Assembly: GCF_014982725.1 (NCBI RefSeq)
Contig: NZ_JADCJZ010000002.1
Location: 124,001-188,000, forward strand
Length of the DNA stretch: 64,000 bases
From: Thermophilibacter gallinarum
GTDB lineage: Bacteria; Actinomycetota; Coriobacteriia; Coriobacteriales; Atopobiaceae
Direction of reading: 5' to 3'
Part shown: positions 7,319-15,959 of the stretch, one piece after another
How positions within the stretch are numbered: the first letter of the stretch is position 1
How the letters are laid out: the number at the start of each line of letters is the position of its first letter
Made by a program: the position numbers and the translations under genes
The notes under the pieces: model-generated
The model's database searches: none
What the model was told of the DNA's origin: nothing
Seen by the model: only the letters and a program-made list of their open reading frames with translations

Positions 7319-10021
7319 TCACCCCGTGTTCTGCAGGCCCGCCGCGACGCCGGAGACGGTGCAGAGGATGAGGTACGTGAGGGCGTCGCGCTCCTCGGGC
7401 TCCAGGTCGCCGGCGCGCAGGCGGCGCAGCGCGAGGGCCTGCGTCACCGAGAGCACGTTCACGAACGGCAGGCGCATGCGGATGACCGGCCCCAGCACGC
7501 GACGGTGCTGCAGCGGCCACTCGTCGCCCACGATCGCGAGCACCCAGCGACGTGTGAGCTCCATCTCCTCGAGCACCTTGCGCGCGAGGTCGTCGCGGTC
7601 GGCAAGGGCGAGGTAGAGGCGGGCGATCCGCTCGTCCACCTTGGAGAGCGACATCTCCACGTTGTCGACGAACGTGGTGAAGAGCGGCCACTCGGCGTAG
7701 GCGGCGCGAAGGCGCCCCAGGTCCCCCACCCGCTCGCAGGCGGTGCCCAGACCGTACCAGGCGGCCAGGTTGACGCGCGCCTGGGACCACGAGAAGATCC
7801 ACGGGATGGCGCGCAGGTCGTCGAGGGAGGTGGCGCCGAGGCCGCGCTTGGCGGGACGGCTGCCGATGGGCATGAGGCCGACCTCGGCGAGCGGCGTCAC
7901 GGTGGAGAACCACGTCGCGAAGCCCTCGGTGTGCAGCAGGTCGAGGTAGCGCTCGCGGCTCGCGGCGTCCAGCTCGGCGGCGAGCGCCGCGTACTTCTCG
8001 GTGGTCTCGGTGTTGAGCAGCTCGACCGACGGGGCGGACGAGAGGAGCGTGGCGCCCGCGACCGACTCCACGTGGCGGCGCGCCAGCGTGGGGTTGCCGT
8101 AGCGGGCGAAGATGACCTCGCCCTGCTCCGTGAGCTTGAAGCAGCCGTTCACCGAGCCGGCGGGCTGGGAGAGCACCGCGCGGTTGGCGGGCCCGCCGCC
8201 GCGGCCGACCGCGCCGCCGCGGCCGTGCATGAGGACGAGGTCGATGTCGTTCTCCTCCGCCCAGCGCGCGATGCTGGCCTGCGCCGCGTGCAGCACGAGC
8301 GTGGCCGCCGTGGGGCCCACGTCCTTGGAGGAGTCGGAGTAGCCGAGCATGACCTCCAGGCGCCGGCCCGTCTGGGCGAGGCGACGCTGGACCTCGGGCA
8401 GGCGCACGATCTGGCCGAGCGTCTCGGTGGCGTGCTCGAGGTCGGCGGCCTGCTCGAAGAGCGGGATGACGTCGAGCACGGGGACGTCCGCCTCGTGCGC
8501 GAAGGCGAGGTGCGCGAGCTCGTAGACGTTCGCCACGTCCTCGGCCGAGCGGGTGAACGAGATGATGTAGCGGCGCGCGGCGTCGACGCCGTTCTTGCGC
8601 TGGATCTGCGATATGGCACGGAAGGTGTCCAGGACCTCGCGCGTCATGGGCGCGAGCTCCCCGCGCTCGCCCCAGCGGCCGTGCTCGCGGATGTCCTCGA
8701 GCGCGCGGGCGTGCACGAGCGAGTGCTGGCGGAACTCCATCTCCACGAGGTGGAAGCCGAAGGTCTGCGCCTGCCAGACGAGGCGCTGCAGCGGGCCGTA
8801 CGCCGCGCGGACGGCGCCGGCGCGCGCGAGCGAGTCCTGAACGACGCGCAGGTCGGCGACGTAGTCGTCCGCGCAGCGGTACATGACGTCGGCGGTGCGG
8901 GCCACCGTGGCGCGCAGGCGCTCGGCGATGACGAGCATCGCGGCGCGGTGCAGCTCGCTCGCCGAGATCCCGAGGGCGCGGGCCGTGAGCTCCTCGCTCA
9001 TCTCGACCTGGTGGCTCCAGAGGTTCACGAGCGCGTCGGAGGGCGGCGTGGACACGGCGTCGAGCGTGAGGTTGCGCCCGCACGCCTGCGTGGCGTCGGC
9101 CAGGCGCTCCAGCACGTGGACGCGGAACTTCTCGGCCACGGCGCGGCTCACGCGGGCGGTGACGTTGGGGTTGCCGTCGCGGTCCGAGCCGATCCAGCTG
9201 CCGGGATGGAAGAACGCGGGACAGACGGGCGGCACGGTGCCGGCGCGCTCCCCGAGCTCCCAGTCGTCGAAGCGCCGGTAGACGTCCGGCACCATGTCGA
9301 AGAGCGTGTTGTCGAAGATGTCGACGATGGTGTCGGCCTCCTCGACGGGCGTGGGCTTCTTGTGCGCGATCGGCGAGGTGCGCAGCAGGGCGTCGATCTC
9401 CTGCAGCAGGCGCCGCTCGTTCTCGGCGAGCGCGGTCCCGGCGAGGCGGCAGCGCTCCTCGAGCAGCTCGGAGATGCGGCGGATCTTGCCCTCGACGGCC
9501 TTGCGGCGCGCCTCGGTGGGGTGTGCGGTGAAGACGGGGCGGAACTCCAGGCGCTGGAGCAGCGCGACGGCGCGCCCGCGGCCGCACTCCTCGACGAGGC
9601 GGCGGTAGGCCACGGTGAGGTCGTTGATCGGGTCGGCGTCCGCGGCGGGGTCCACGCCGGCCTCGCGCTCGCGCAGCGAGGTCACGCGGTAGTGTTCCTC
9701 GCAGATGTTGGCCAGGTGGAAGTACGCCACGAAGGCGCGCATGAGCAGCGTCGCGCTGCGCTCGTCCAGGCCGTCGATCGTGCGCTCGAGCTCGGCGAAG
9801 GCGGCGCGCTCGTCGGGCGTGTCGGCTGACTCGTCGGCACTCGCGCGGAAGGCATCCGAGAGCAGCACGTCGAAGGTCTCGAGAAGACCGGGGTCGAACT
9901 CGTCGAGCACCTTGCGCACCAGGCGCAGGAAGAGGTCCATGTTCTCGGCGATGCTCTCGGGGACGTTGAGGGCGGGCATGATATCGCTCGCGGCGGACGC
10001 CTGCACGTTCTTCTCGGCCAA
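7319..10021 (-). CDS. ppc: Phosphoenolpyruvate carboxylase
   Basis: This cytosolic enzyme adds bicarbonate to PEP to give oxaloacetate, refilling C4 acids in a fermenter. The 900-residue protein has the catalytic histidine motif FTAHPTEARRKAVEGKIRRI (about 163-182), GSWIGSDRDGNPNV, the second active site LGYSDSSKDVGPTAA, the glycine-rich loop HGRGGAVGRGGGPA with QPAGSVNGCFKLTEQGE, and the invariant C terminus ending QNTG. Length fits the bacterial family. It is a single gene with no obvious partner. The start is the ATG before AEKNVQASA, preceded by the ribosome site AAAGGAGCAGCGTT. Confidence 0.97.
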   Translation of the reverse strand: MAEKNVQASAASDIMPALNVPESIAENMDLFLRLVRKVLDEFDPGLLETFDVLLSDAFRASADESADTPDERAAFAELERTIDGLDERSATLLMRAFVAYFHLANICEEHYRVTSLREREAGVDPAADADPINDLTVAYRRLVEECGRGRAVALLQRLEFRPVFTAHPTEARRKAVEGKIRRISELLEERCRLAGTALAENERRLLQEIDALLRTSPIAHKKPTPVEEADTIVDIFDNTLFDMVPDVYRRFDDWELGERAGTVPPVCPAFFHPGSWIGSDRDGNPNVTARVSRAVAEKFRVHVLERLADATQACGRNLTLDAVSTPPSDALVNLWSHQVEMSEELTARALGISASELHRAAMLVIAERLRATVARTADVMYRCADDYVADLRVVQDSLARAGAVRAAYGPLQRLVWQAQTFGFHLVEMEFRQHSLVHARALEDIREHGRWGERGELAPMTREVLDTFRAISQIQRKNGVDAARRYIISFTRSAEDVANVYELAHLAFAHEADVPVLDVIPLFEQAADLEHATETLGQIVRLPEVQRRLAQTGRRLEVMLGYSDSSKDVGPTAATLVLHAAQASIARWAEENDIDLVLMHGRGGAVGRGGGPANRAVLSQPAGSVNGCFKLTEQGEVIFARYGNPTLARRHVESVAGATLLSSAPSVELLNTETTEKYAALAAELDAASRERYLDLLHTEGFATWFSTVTPLAEVGLMPIGSRPAKRGLGATSLDDLRAIPWIFSWSQARVNLAAWYGLGTACERVGDLGRLRAAYAEWPLFTTFVDNVEMSLSKVDERIARLYLALADRDDLARKVLEEMELTRRWVLAIVGDEWPLQHRRVLGPVIRMRLPFVNVLSVTQALALRRLRAGDLEPEERDALTYLILCTVSGVAAGLQNTG

Positions 10022-10198
10022 CGCTGCTCCTTTGACGGACGTATGGTCGGCTACACGATACCCCGAGAAGGCGCTCGCACAGAAGTCCCCTCAAGAAAGA
10101 CCCATGCGAGAAACGCGATGTTCACGTCCGAGCGCGGCGCGGGCCGCCCGGGCGCTACAATCAGGTACCGAGAAGAACGCCCTCCGGAGAGACCCCGC

Positions 10199-11650
10199 AT
10201 GCAGAACCCGCTCAAGAAGCTCCGCCCGAAAGCGCCCGCCGCCGCGACGCCCCAGACCCCGCGCACGCCGCGCTACGGGGTGTCGCCGCGCAAGCCGCGC
10301 CGAGAGCGGCCGCCGCGCGAGCGCGAGGCGTTTCTCGCCCGCGTGGTCAACGACTGGTGGAACAGGCTCATCTCCGCGGTCTTCGGCGGCAAGTTCTCCG
10401 AGCAGACCGAGCAGTACCTCGCGCACCAGACCAAGCGCGACTACGTCTGCAACACGATCGGCCAGGCCGCGTGGGGCATGCTCTTCCCGCTGCTCACGAT
10501 GGTCGCCACGTGGCTCGTGGGCGCCGAGCAGGCGGGCCTGTTCTCGATGGCCTTCACCGTGGGCACGCTGCTTCTGTTCCTCGCCAACTACGGCGTGCGC
10601 ACCTACCAGGTCTCCGACCTGGACGACATGCGCTCGTTCCTGGACTACCAGATCAACCGCTTCGTCACCTGCGCGGCCATGCTGCTCGTGGGCTGGATGT
10701 GGTGCCAGTTCCGCGGCTACGACGCGCAGATGTTCTCGATCTGCATGGGCGTGCTGGTCTTCCGAGCCGTGGACGGCCTGGCCGACGTCTACGAGGGGCG
10801 CCTCCAGCAGAAGGACAAGCTCTACCTCGCCGGCCTCTCGCAGGCGGCGCGCTGCGTGCTGGGGCTCGTGGCCTTCTCGCTGGCGCTTCTCGTGACGCGC
10901 GACCTCGCCGTCGCGAGCTTCGCGATGGCCGTGGGCGCCGTGGCCTCGCTCGTGCTGCTCACCGTGCCGCTCGCCTACTTCGAGACCGAGCGCAGCATGC
11001 CCGCCACCGCGCGCGGCATCCGCGAGCTCTTCGTCGAGTGCTTCCCGCTCTTCGTGGCGCTCTTCCTCTACAACCTGATCGACTCGGTGCCCAAGTTCGC
11101 GATGGAGGGCGTCCTCTCCTACGACAACCAGCTCTACTACAACGCCATGTACTTCCCCGCGCACTCGATCCTCATGGTGGCCGGGTTCATCTACAAGCCG
11201 CAGCTCGTGCGCCTGGCACGCATCTGGGACGACCCCGAGAAGCACCGGCGCTTCGACCTCCTGGTACTCGCCATGGTGGGCGTGATCGCGCTGGTCACGG
11301 GTGCGATGGCGCTCTTCATGGGCACCGTGGGCATCCCGCTCATGAGCCTCATGTACGGCCTGGACTTCGAGAAGTTCCGCGGCCTGTGCCTCGTGATGGT
11401 CGCCACGGGCGGCGTGTGCGCCTGCATCGACTTCCTCTACCAGATCATCACGGTGCTGCGCGCCCAGGGCGACGTCTCCAAGCTCTACCTCATCGCCTTC
11501 GCCTTCTCCGTGCCGGTGGCGATGCTGCTCGTGAACTTCGCGGGGCTCGCGGGCGCCGTGGTGGGCTCGCTCGTCTCGATGGCGATCCTGCTCACGCTGC
11601 TGGTCATGGAGTACTTCGGCATCCGCAAGCGCATGAGCCGCGGCTACTAG
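10199..11650 (+). CDS. Polysaccharide flippase / MATE-like membrane protein
   Basis: This 483-residue integral membrane protein has about twelve to fourteen hydrophobic segments starting near residue 100, for example GMLFPLLTMVATWLVG and AVVGSLVSMAILLTLLVMEY. The organisation is that of lipopolysaccharide/teichoic-acid flippases (Wzx/RfbX, MVF superfamily), which move lipid-linked saccharide units across the membrane. A basic, proline-rich cytoplasmic N terminus (RPKAPAAATPQTPRTPRYG) precedes the first helix. I chose the ATG at 10199, which has CCGGAGAG eight bases upstream. No glycosyltransferases lie nearby, so the substrate is unknown. Confidence 0.75.
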   Translation: MQNPLKKLRPKAPAAATPQTPRTPRYGVSPRKPRRERPPREREAFLARVVNDWWNRLISAVFGGKFSEQTEQYLAHQTKRDYVCNTIGQAAWGMLFPLLTMVATWLVGAEQAGLFSMAFTVGTLLLFLANYGVRTYQVSDLDDMRSFLDYQINRFVTCAAMLLVGWMWCQFRGYDAQMFSICMGVLVFRAVDGLADVYEGRLQQKDKLYLAGLSQAARCVLGLVAFSLALLVTRDLAVASFAMAVGAVASLVLLTVPLAYFETERSMPATARGIRELFVECFPLFVALFLYNLIDSVPKFAMEGVLSYDNQLYYNAMYFPAHSILMVAGFIYKPQLVRLARIWDDPEKHRRFDLLVLAMVGVIALVTGAMALFMGTVGIPLMSLMYGLDFEKFRGLCLVMVATGGVCACIDFLYQIITVLRAQGDVSKLYLIAFAFSVPVAMLLVNFAGLAGAVVGSLVSMAILLTLLVMEYFGIRKRMSRGY

Positions 11651-11696
11651 CGGCGCGGCGGCAGGCGCCGGACGCCCTCCTTTCCGGGCAATTCAT

Positions 11697-11806
11697 CAGG
11701 GTATGTACACTGTTGCAGGTTTAATTTAGCATGCCGCAACGATAAAGTCGCAGGTAGACGGCTTGCCGAGAAGTACATCAATTTTGCAATGTCGTACATA
11801 CCCTGA
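11697..11806. repeat. Inverted-repeat cassette IR-4 with CGCAGGTA core
   Basis: The perfect 13-base arm TCAGGGTATGTAC is mirrored at 11794-11806, and the match extends inward to TTGCA (22-base arms). The 66-base interior holds the shared core in reverse, CGCAGGTA at 11749-11756, preceded by CCGCAACGATAAAGT. It lies between two convergent genes. Confidence 0.8.
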
Positions 11807-11836
11807 GAGTGCTCGGCGGCGCCCCGGGAGCGGGAC

Positions 11837-12775
11837 TCACAGGCCGGGCGGCGGGACCGGGAGACCGTCGTCCTTCTCGTCCGCGGGCGTCTCCCCCACC
11901 GGCGCCCACCCCGACTCGAAGGGGCCCTCCTGCGGGACGGGCGTCGTCTCGAGCAGCCCCCACGCGCGCACGGCGCACAGCGCGTAGACGGCGACGGCTG
12001 CCACGTAGACCACGATGAGCGTCGAGGCCAGTGCCACGGCGGCGACGTCCGCACCCGAGCTCACGTAGGAGCCCTCGAGCGTCCCCTCGAGCTCCCCCAG
12101 CAGCGCGAGCGGGGCCATGAGCAGGAAGTCCGCGAGGCCGTGGAGCGCCGCCACGCCGAGAAAGCTGCGCGTCCGCACGTACACGACCGCGAAGAGCAAC
12201 CCGACGCAGGCGGTCTGGGCGGTCTTGAGCAGCATCTGGGCGAGCTCGAGCACGCCGATCGAGGGCGTCGCGGTCACGTGCAGCGCACCGAAGACCACCG
12301 ACGAGACGAGCACCGCGCCCACGACGCCGTTCTTCGTGCGACCGTGGCGCGACAGGATGCCTCCCAGCAGCAGCACGCGGAAGAGCGCCTCCTCGTAGAG
12401 GCCGACGGAGGCGCAGAAGAGCGCGAGAAGCACGAGGTCGGGAAGCCAGGTCGGCGAGAGGCCCAGCGCCTCGCCGGCGGCGGAGGCCTGCAGCAGCGCC
12501 GTGACCTCGAGCGCGCAGAGCCCGAGCGAGAGGAGCACCGGGAGGCATCCCTCGCGCAGGGCGCGTCGCACCCCCACGGCCGAGGGCGCCAGGGACCGGA
12601 CGCCGCCGAGCAGGGCAATCATGCCCGCGACCAGGGTGAACAGTAGCACTCGCTGAAGCGCCTGGTCGGCCAGGAGGGGCAGTGCCGCGAAGCCCGGCAC
12701 GAACGCCAGGGCCAGGTAGCCCGCCGCCGTGAGCCAGCACGCCCAGCCCTGCTTGTGCCTCTTGATCAGCGCCAT
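11837..12775 (-). CDS. CPBP-family intramembrane metalloprotease
   Basis: This 312-residue membrane protein carries the three Abi/CPBP motifs in order: EEALFRVLLLGG (the EExxxR motif), SVVFGALHVT (FxxxH) and HGLADFLL (HxxxD). These place a metal-dependent protease active site in the membrane core. CPBP proteins cleave membrane anchors or give immunity to peptides. No bacteriocin gene is next to it. The start is the ATG at 12775 with GGGAGGACGAC upstream. The C terminus is a short charged and proline-rich tail (PADEKDDGLPVPPPGL). Its role here is unknown. Confidence 0.8.
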   Translation of the reverse strand: MALIKRHKQGWACWLTAAGYLALAFVPGFAALPLLADQALQRVLLFTLVAGMIALLGGVRSLAPSAVGVRRALREGCLPVLLSLGLCALEVTALLQASAAGEALGLSPTWLPDLVLLALFCASVGLYEEALFRVLLLGGILSRHGRTKNGVVGAVLVSSVVFGALHVTATPSIGVLELAQMLLKTAQTACVGLLFAVVYVRTRSFLGVAALHGLADFLLMAPLALLGELEGTLEGSYVSSGADVAAVALASTLIVVYVAAVAVYALCAVRAWGLLETTPVPQEGPFESGWAPVGETPADEKDDGLPVPPPGL

Positions 12776-12900
12776 GTCGTCCTCCCGCCCCAAGGATACC
12801 CGTTGCGGGCACGCCGCCCTTCTCGCTACGCTCGCCGAGCGGTCCTTCTCGCCGAGCGGCCACAAGTTCTTCTCGCCACGCGACCCGGCCCGTGTGCCGC

Positions 12901-13041
12901 AAGGTATGCGCAATCAGCCAAGGTATGCGCAATTGCGCAAGGTGTGTATACCGTCTCATCTTCTATATCAGCAGATAGATCGCGTGACGAGAAGAACCCG
13001 CGATCGCAAGGTTGCGCATACCACGAGAAAATGCGCATACC
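12901..13041. repeat. Inverted-repeat cassette IR-5 with doubled arms and GCAGATA core
   Basis: Two direct copies of GGTATGCGCAA (12903-12913, 12922-12932) plus a diverged third (GGTGTGTATACC) face two inverted copies (13012-13022 and 13032-13041). Between them ATATCAGCAGATAGATCGCG (12966-12985) contains the shared core in reverse (TATCTGC). It sits in the 349-base divergent spacer between the CPBP and BMP-domain genes, so it may overlap their promoters. Outside the cassette, the 11-mer GTCCTTCTCGC lies at 12842-12852. Confidence 0.8.
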
Positions 13042-13124
13042 ACGCAGAAAGCTTCCGTCCCGTGAGAGGCGCCGCTCGATTCGCTACCATGTATGGGAAC
13101 GGTCCCGCCCAGGAAGGGAGCGCC

Positions 13125-15086
13125 ATGCTCGAGGACTATGCCAAGGCGCGCAAGCTCGGCCTCAAGCAGGTGGAACGCGACGTCGCAGCCGGACGCTACC
13201 CCTATCCCCCCGCGCTCGACGACATCCTCAAGAACCAGGGCTACCAGGGCGAGGTCCCGGTCGGGCTCGCCGAGATCGACCTCGCGCTCATAGCGGGCAC
13301 CAAGACGCGCGGGCGTCAGAACATGTTCTCGAGCGGCTTTCTGCCCATCGCCGAGGTCGGCTCGGAGTTCTCCGCCAAGTGGAGCGACCTCATCGACTCG
13401 CAGCGCGCCGAGGGCCTGCGCGACCCGATCGTCGTCTACGAGTACCTGCAGCGCTTCTACGTGCAGGAGGGCAACAAGCGCGTCTCCGTCTCGCGCTACC
13501 TGGGCATGCCCACGATCCTTGCCAGCATCACGCGCGTGACGCCCATGCCCTCCGACGAGAAGGCCCTGCGCGCCTACCACGAGTTCACGCGCTTCTACCG
13601 CGTGTGCCCCATCTACGGCATCATCTCGGAGGAGGAGGGCTTCTACACCCGCCTCGCCGCGCTGCTGGGCCAGAGCCTGGACGAGCCCTGGCCCGAGGAC
13701 GTGGTGCGCGACCTGCGCTCGCTCTTCGACAGCTTCTCCCTCTCGTGGCGCGCCCGCGGCGGCGAGTCCCTCGACCTGCAGGTCGGCGACGCGCTGGCCA
13801 CCTACGTGACGATCTTCGGCTTCGAGCACGTGCGCGGGCTCGTCCCCTCGCAGGTGGACGCCGAGGTCGGCAAGATCTGGGGCGAGTTCGTGGTCACGCA
13901 GGGCGAGGGTGCGCGCGCCTACCTCGAGGACCCCGCGAAGGGCCACACCGCGCCGCTCCCCAAGCTCAAGAACCTCGCCAAGACCACCATGCTCGCCCGG
14001 CCCTTCCGCGTGGCCTTCGTCTACGACCGCAACCCGCTCTCCTCCGGCTGGATCGCCCTGCACGACCGCGGCCGCCAGAAGCTGGAGGGGCGCCTCGGCG
14101 CCACCGTCTCCACGCGCGTCTTCACCGACCGCAGCTCCGACGCCGCCTTCGACCAGGCCATAGACGAGGCGGCCGACTACGGCGCCGACCTCGTGGTCAC
14201 CTGCTCGCCCACGCAGATGCGCCAGGTCACGCGCGCCGCGGCGGAGCACCCGGGGCCGGCCTACCTCAACTGCTCCGTGAGCCTCTCCCACAGCGCGGTG
14301 CGCGGCTTCTACGGCCGCATGTACGAGGCGAAGTTCCTGCTCGGCGCGCTCGCGGCGAGCCTCGCCGGCCACCACAAGGTGGGCTACGTCGCCGAGTCGC
14401 CGGTCTTCTCGACCGTGGCGGAGATCAACGCCTTCGCCATCGGCGCCCAGATGGTGGACCCCTACGTGACAGTCCACCTCAAGTGGTTCTCCGCCAAGGA
14501 CTACGACTGGCGCCGTGAGCTGCGCGAGGAGGGCGTCCACATCATCTCCGGCCGCGACTACGCCAACCCGCTCGCGCCCAAGGAGTCGTGGGGCCTCTAC
14601 CGCGTGGACGACGACGGCGCCGAGACCCACCTCGCCGAGCCCGTCTGGAAGTGGGGCCGCTACTACGAGATGCTCGTGCGCTCGATCCGCAACGACACCT
14701 GGAAGAAGGAGGGCGAGAAGGTCGCCGGCCAGTCGCTCAACTACTGGTGGGGCATGTCCGCCGGCGTGCTCGACGTGCGGCTCTCTGACGAGCTGCCGCG
14801 CGGGCAGCGCATGCTCGTGGACGTGCTGCGCCAGTCGGTGCTCTCCGGGCGCGTGCACCCGTTCACCGGCGAGCTCCGCGCGCAGGGCGGCGACGTGGTC
14901 CAGGGCCCCGAGGCGGGCCGGCTCACGAGCGAGCAGATCGTCCGCATGCGCTGGCTCAACGAGAACGTGGTGGGGCGCCTGCCCGAGCAGCGCGAGCTCG
15001 ACCGCGACGGCCTCGTCGAGGTGGAGGTCGCGGGAGTGATCCCGGTCGACCCCGCGACGGTCCTGCTCAGGGACACGAGCCGGTAG
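13125..15086 (+). CDS. Cytoplasmic protein with BMP/PnrA-like periplasmic-binding fold
   Basis: This 653-residue protein has three parts. The first 290 residues include VQEGNKRVSVSRYLG (about 115-129), reminiscent of the ParB/Srx motif with a conserved N-R-V. Residues 294-520 form a BMP/PnrA-type ligand fold (FRVAFVYDRNPLSSGW, SDAAFDQAIDEAADYGADLV, HHKVGYVAESP). The last 130 residues resemble nothing I can name. BMP proteins normally bind nucleosides outside the cell, yet there is no signal peptide or lipobox here, so this copy must work in the cytoplasm, probably as a ligand sensor. The ATG at 13125 has AGGAAGGGAG upstream. It ends 10 bases before a phosphoesterase gene, probably in one operon. 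Confidence 0.7.
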   Translation: MLEDYAKARKLGLKQVERDVAAGRYPYPPALDDILKNQGYQGEVPVGLAEIDLALIAGTKTRGRQNMFSSGFLPIAEVGSEFSAKWSDLIDSQRAEGLRDPIVVYEYLQRFYVQEGNKRVSVSRYLGMPTILASITRVTPMPSDEKALRAYHEFTRFYRVCPIYGIISEEEGFYTRLAALLGQSLDEPWPEDVVRDLRSLFDSFSLSWRARGGESLDLQVGDALATYVTIFGFEHVRGLVPSQVDAEVGKIWGEFVVTQGEGARAYLEDPAKGHTAPLPKLKNLAKTTMLARPFRVAFVYDRNPLSSGWIALHDRGRQKLEGRLGATVSTRVFTDRSSDAAFDQAIDEAADYGADLVVTCSPTQMRQVTRAAAEHPGPAYLNCSVSLSHSAVRGFYGRMYEAKFLLGALAASLAGHHKVGYVAESPVFSTVAEINAFAIGAQMVDPYVTVHLKWFSAKDYDWRRELREEGVHIISGRDYANPLAPKESWGLYRVDDDGAETHLAEPVWKWGRYYEMLVRSIRNDTWKKEGEKVAGQSLNYWWGMSAGVLDVRLSDELPRGQRMLVDVLRQSVLSGRVHPFTGELRAQGGDVVQGPEAGRLTSEQIVRMRWLNENVVGRLPEQRELDRDGLVEVEVAGVIPVDPATVLLRDTSR

Positions 15087-15096
15087 GGGGCGCGAC

Positions 15097-15738
15097 GTGC
15101 GAATTCTCGCGATATCGGACACCGAGGAGGGCTGGCTCTACGACCGCTGGGACGCGAGCCGCGTGGCCGGCGTGGACCTGATCGTCTCCTGCGGCGACCT
15201 GCCCGCGCGCTACCTCGAGCACATCGTGACGCTCGCCAACGTGCCGCTCCTCTACGTGTGGGGCAACCACGACACCGCCTACGAGCGGCACGCGCCCGAG
15301 GGCTGCACCTGCGTCGACGGCCGCATCCTGGACTTCCGCGGCCTGCGGGTCATGGGCCTCGGCGGCTCGATCCGCTACAACGACCAGGTCCACGGCTTCA
15401 CCGAGGCAGAGATGGCGAGAAGGGCCGCGCGGCTGGCGCTTCTCGCGAGCGCATCGGGCGGGGTCGACCTGGTCGTGACCCACGCGCCGGTCCGCGGCTA
15501 CGGGGACCTCGACGACCTCCCCCACCGCGGCTTCGAGGCACTGGGGCGCCTGTTGGAGCGGACGCGCCCCCGCTACCTGCTGCACGGCCACGTCCACATG
15601 GAGTACGGGCGCATCGAGCGCGTGCGCGAGCACCCGTGTGGCACGACCATCGTCAACGCCTGCGGCTCCTACGTGCTGGAAATCCCCGACGACGCGCTCG
15701 AGGAACACCGCGGGCTCTTCCACCCCGAGAGCGTCTAG
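15097..15738 (+). CDS. Calcineurin-like metallophosphoesterase
   Basis: This 213-residue protein has the ordered metal-binding motifs of the superfamily: ISDTEEG (first motif, with Glu where His is usual), VSCGDLPARYL, WGNHD, VVTHAPVRGYGDLDD and LLHGHVHME. It hydrolyses a phosphoester, possibly a cyclic nucleotide or nucleotide. The GTG start follows GTAGGGGGCGCGAC. It lies immediately after the BMP-fold protein, which suggests that protein may sense a nucleoside and this enzyme may act on a related nucleotide; that is inference. The replaced histidine is worth noting but is seen in other members. Confidence 0.8.
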   Translation: MRILAISDTEEGWLYDRWDASRVAGVDLIVSCGDLPARYLEHIVTLANVPLLYVWGNHDTAYERHAPEGCTCVDGRILDFRGLRVMGLGGSIRYNDQVHGFTEAEMARRAARLALLASASGGVDLVVTHAPVRGYGDLDDLPHRGFEALGRLLERTRPRYLLHGHVHMEYGRIERVREHPCGTTIVNACGSYVLEIPDDALEEHRGLFHPESV

Positions 15739-15796
15739 GGGACGCGTCCTTCTCGCCCGGTGGCGCGCCGCTCCACCCGTCTCGTTCCGCAGAGAA

Positions 15797-15869
15797 TAAC
15801 GGGCAAAATTCAAGTTTCACGAAAATTTTTCCTGCGGATATATGATAGTCAATCGAATTTTGCCCGTTA
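15797..15869. repeat. Inverted-repeat cassette IR-6 (perfect 15-base arms)
   Basis: TAACGGGCAAAATTC at 15797-15811 is perfectly mirrored at 15855-15869 around a 43-base AT-rich core. Read on the minus strand, the core contains TATCCGCAGGAAAAATTTTC and GTGAAAC, which align with the cores near 57.7 kb. It lies between the convergent phosphoesterase and galK genes. Confidence 0.8.
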
Positions 15870-15959
15870 ATCGAGGCGTGCGACACACGGAAGGCGGCGA
15901 CGCAGCCGAGGCCGCGCCGCCGCCCACAAGGGACCCGCTGGCGAGAAGAACGTGCCGCT

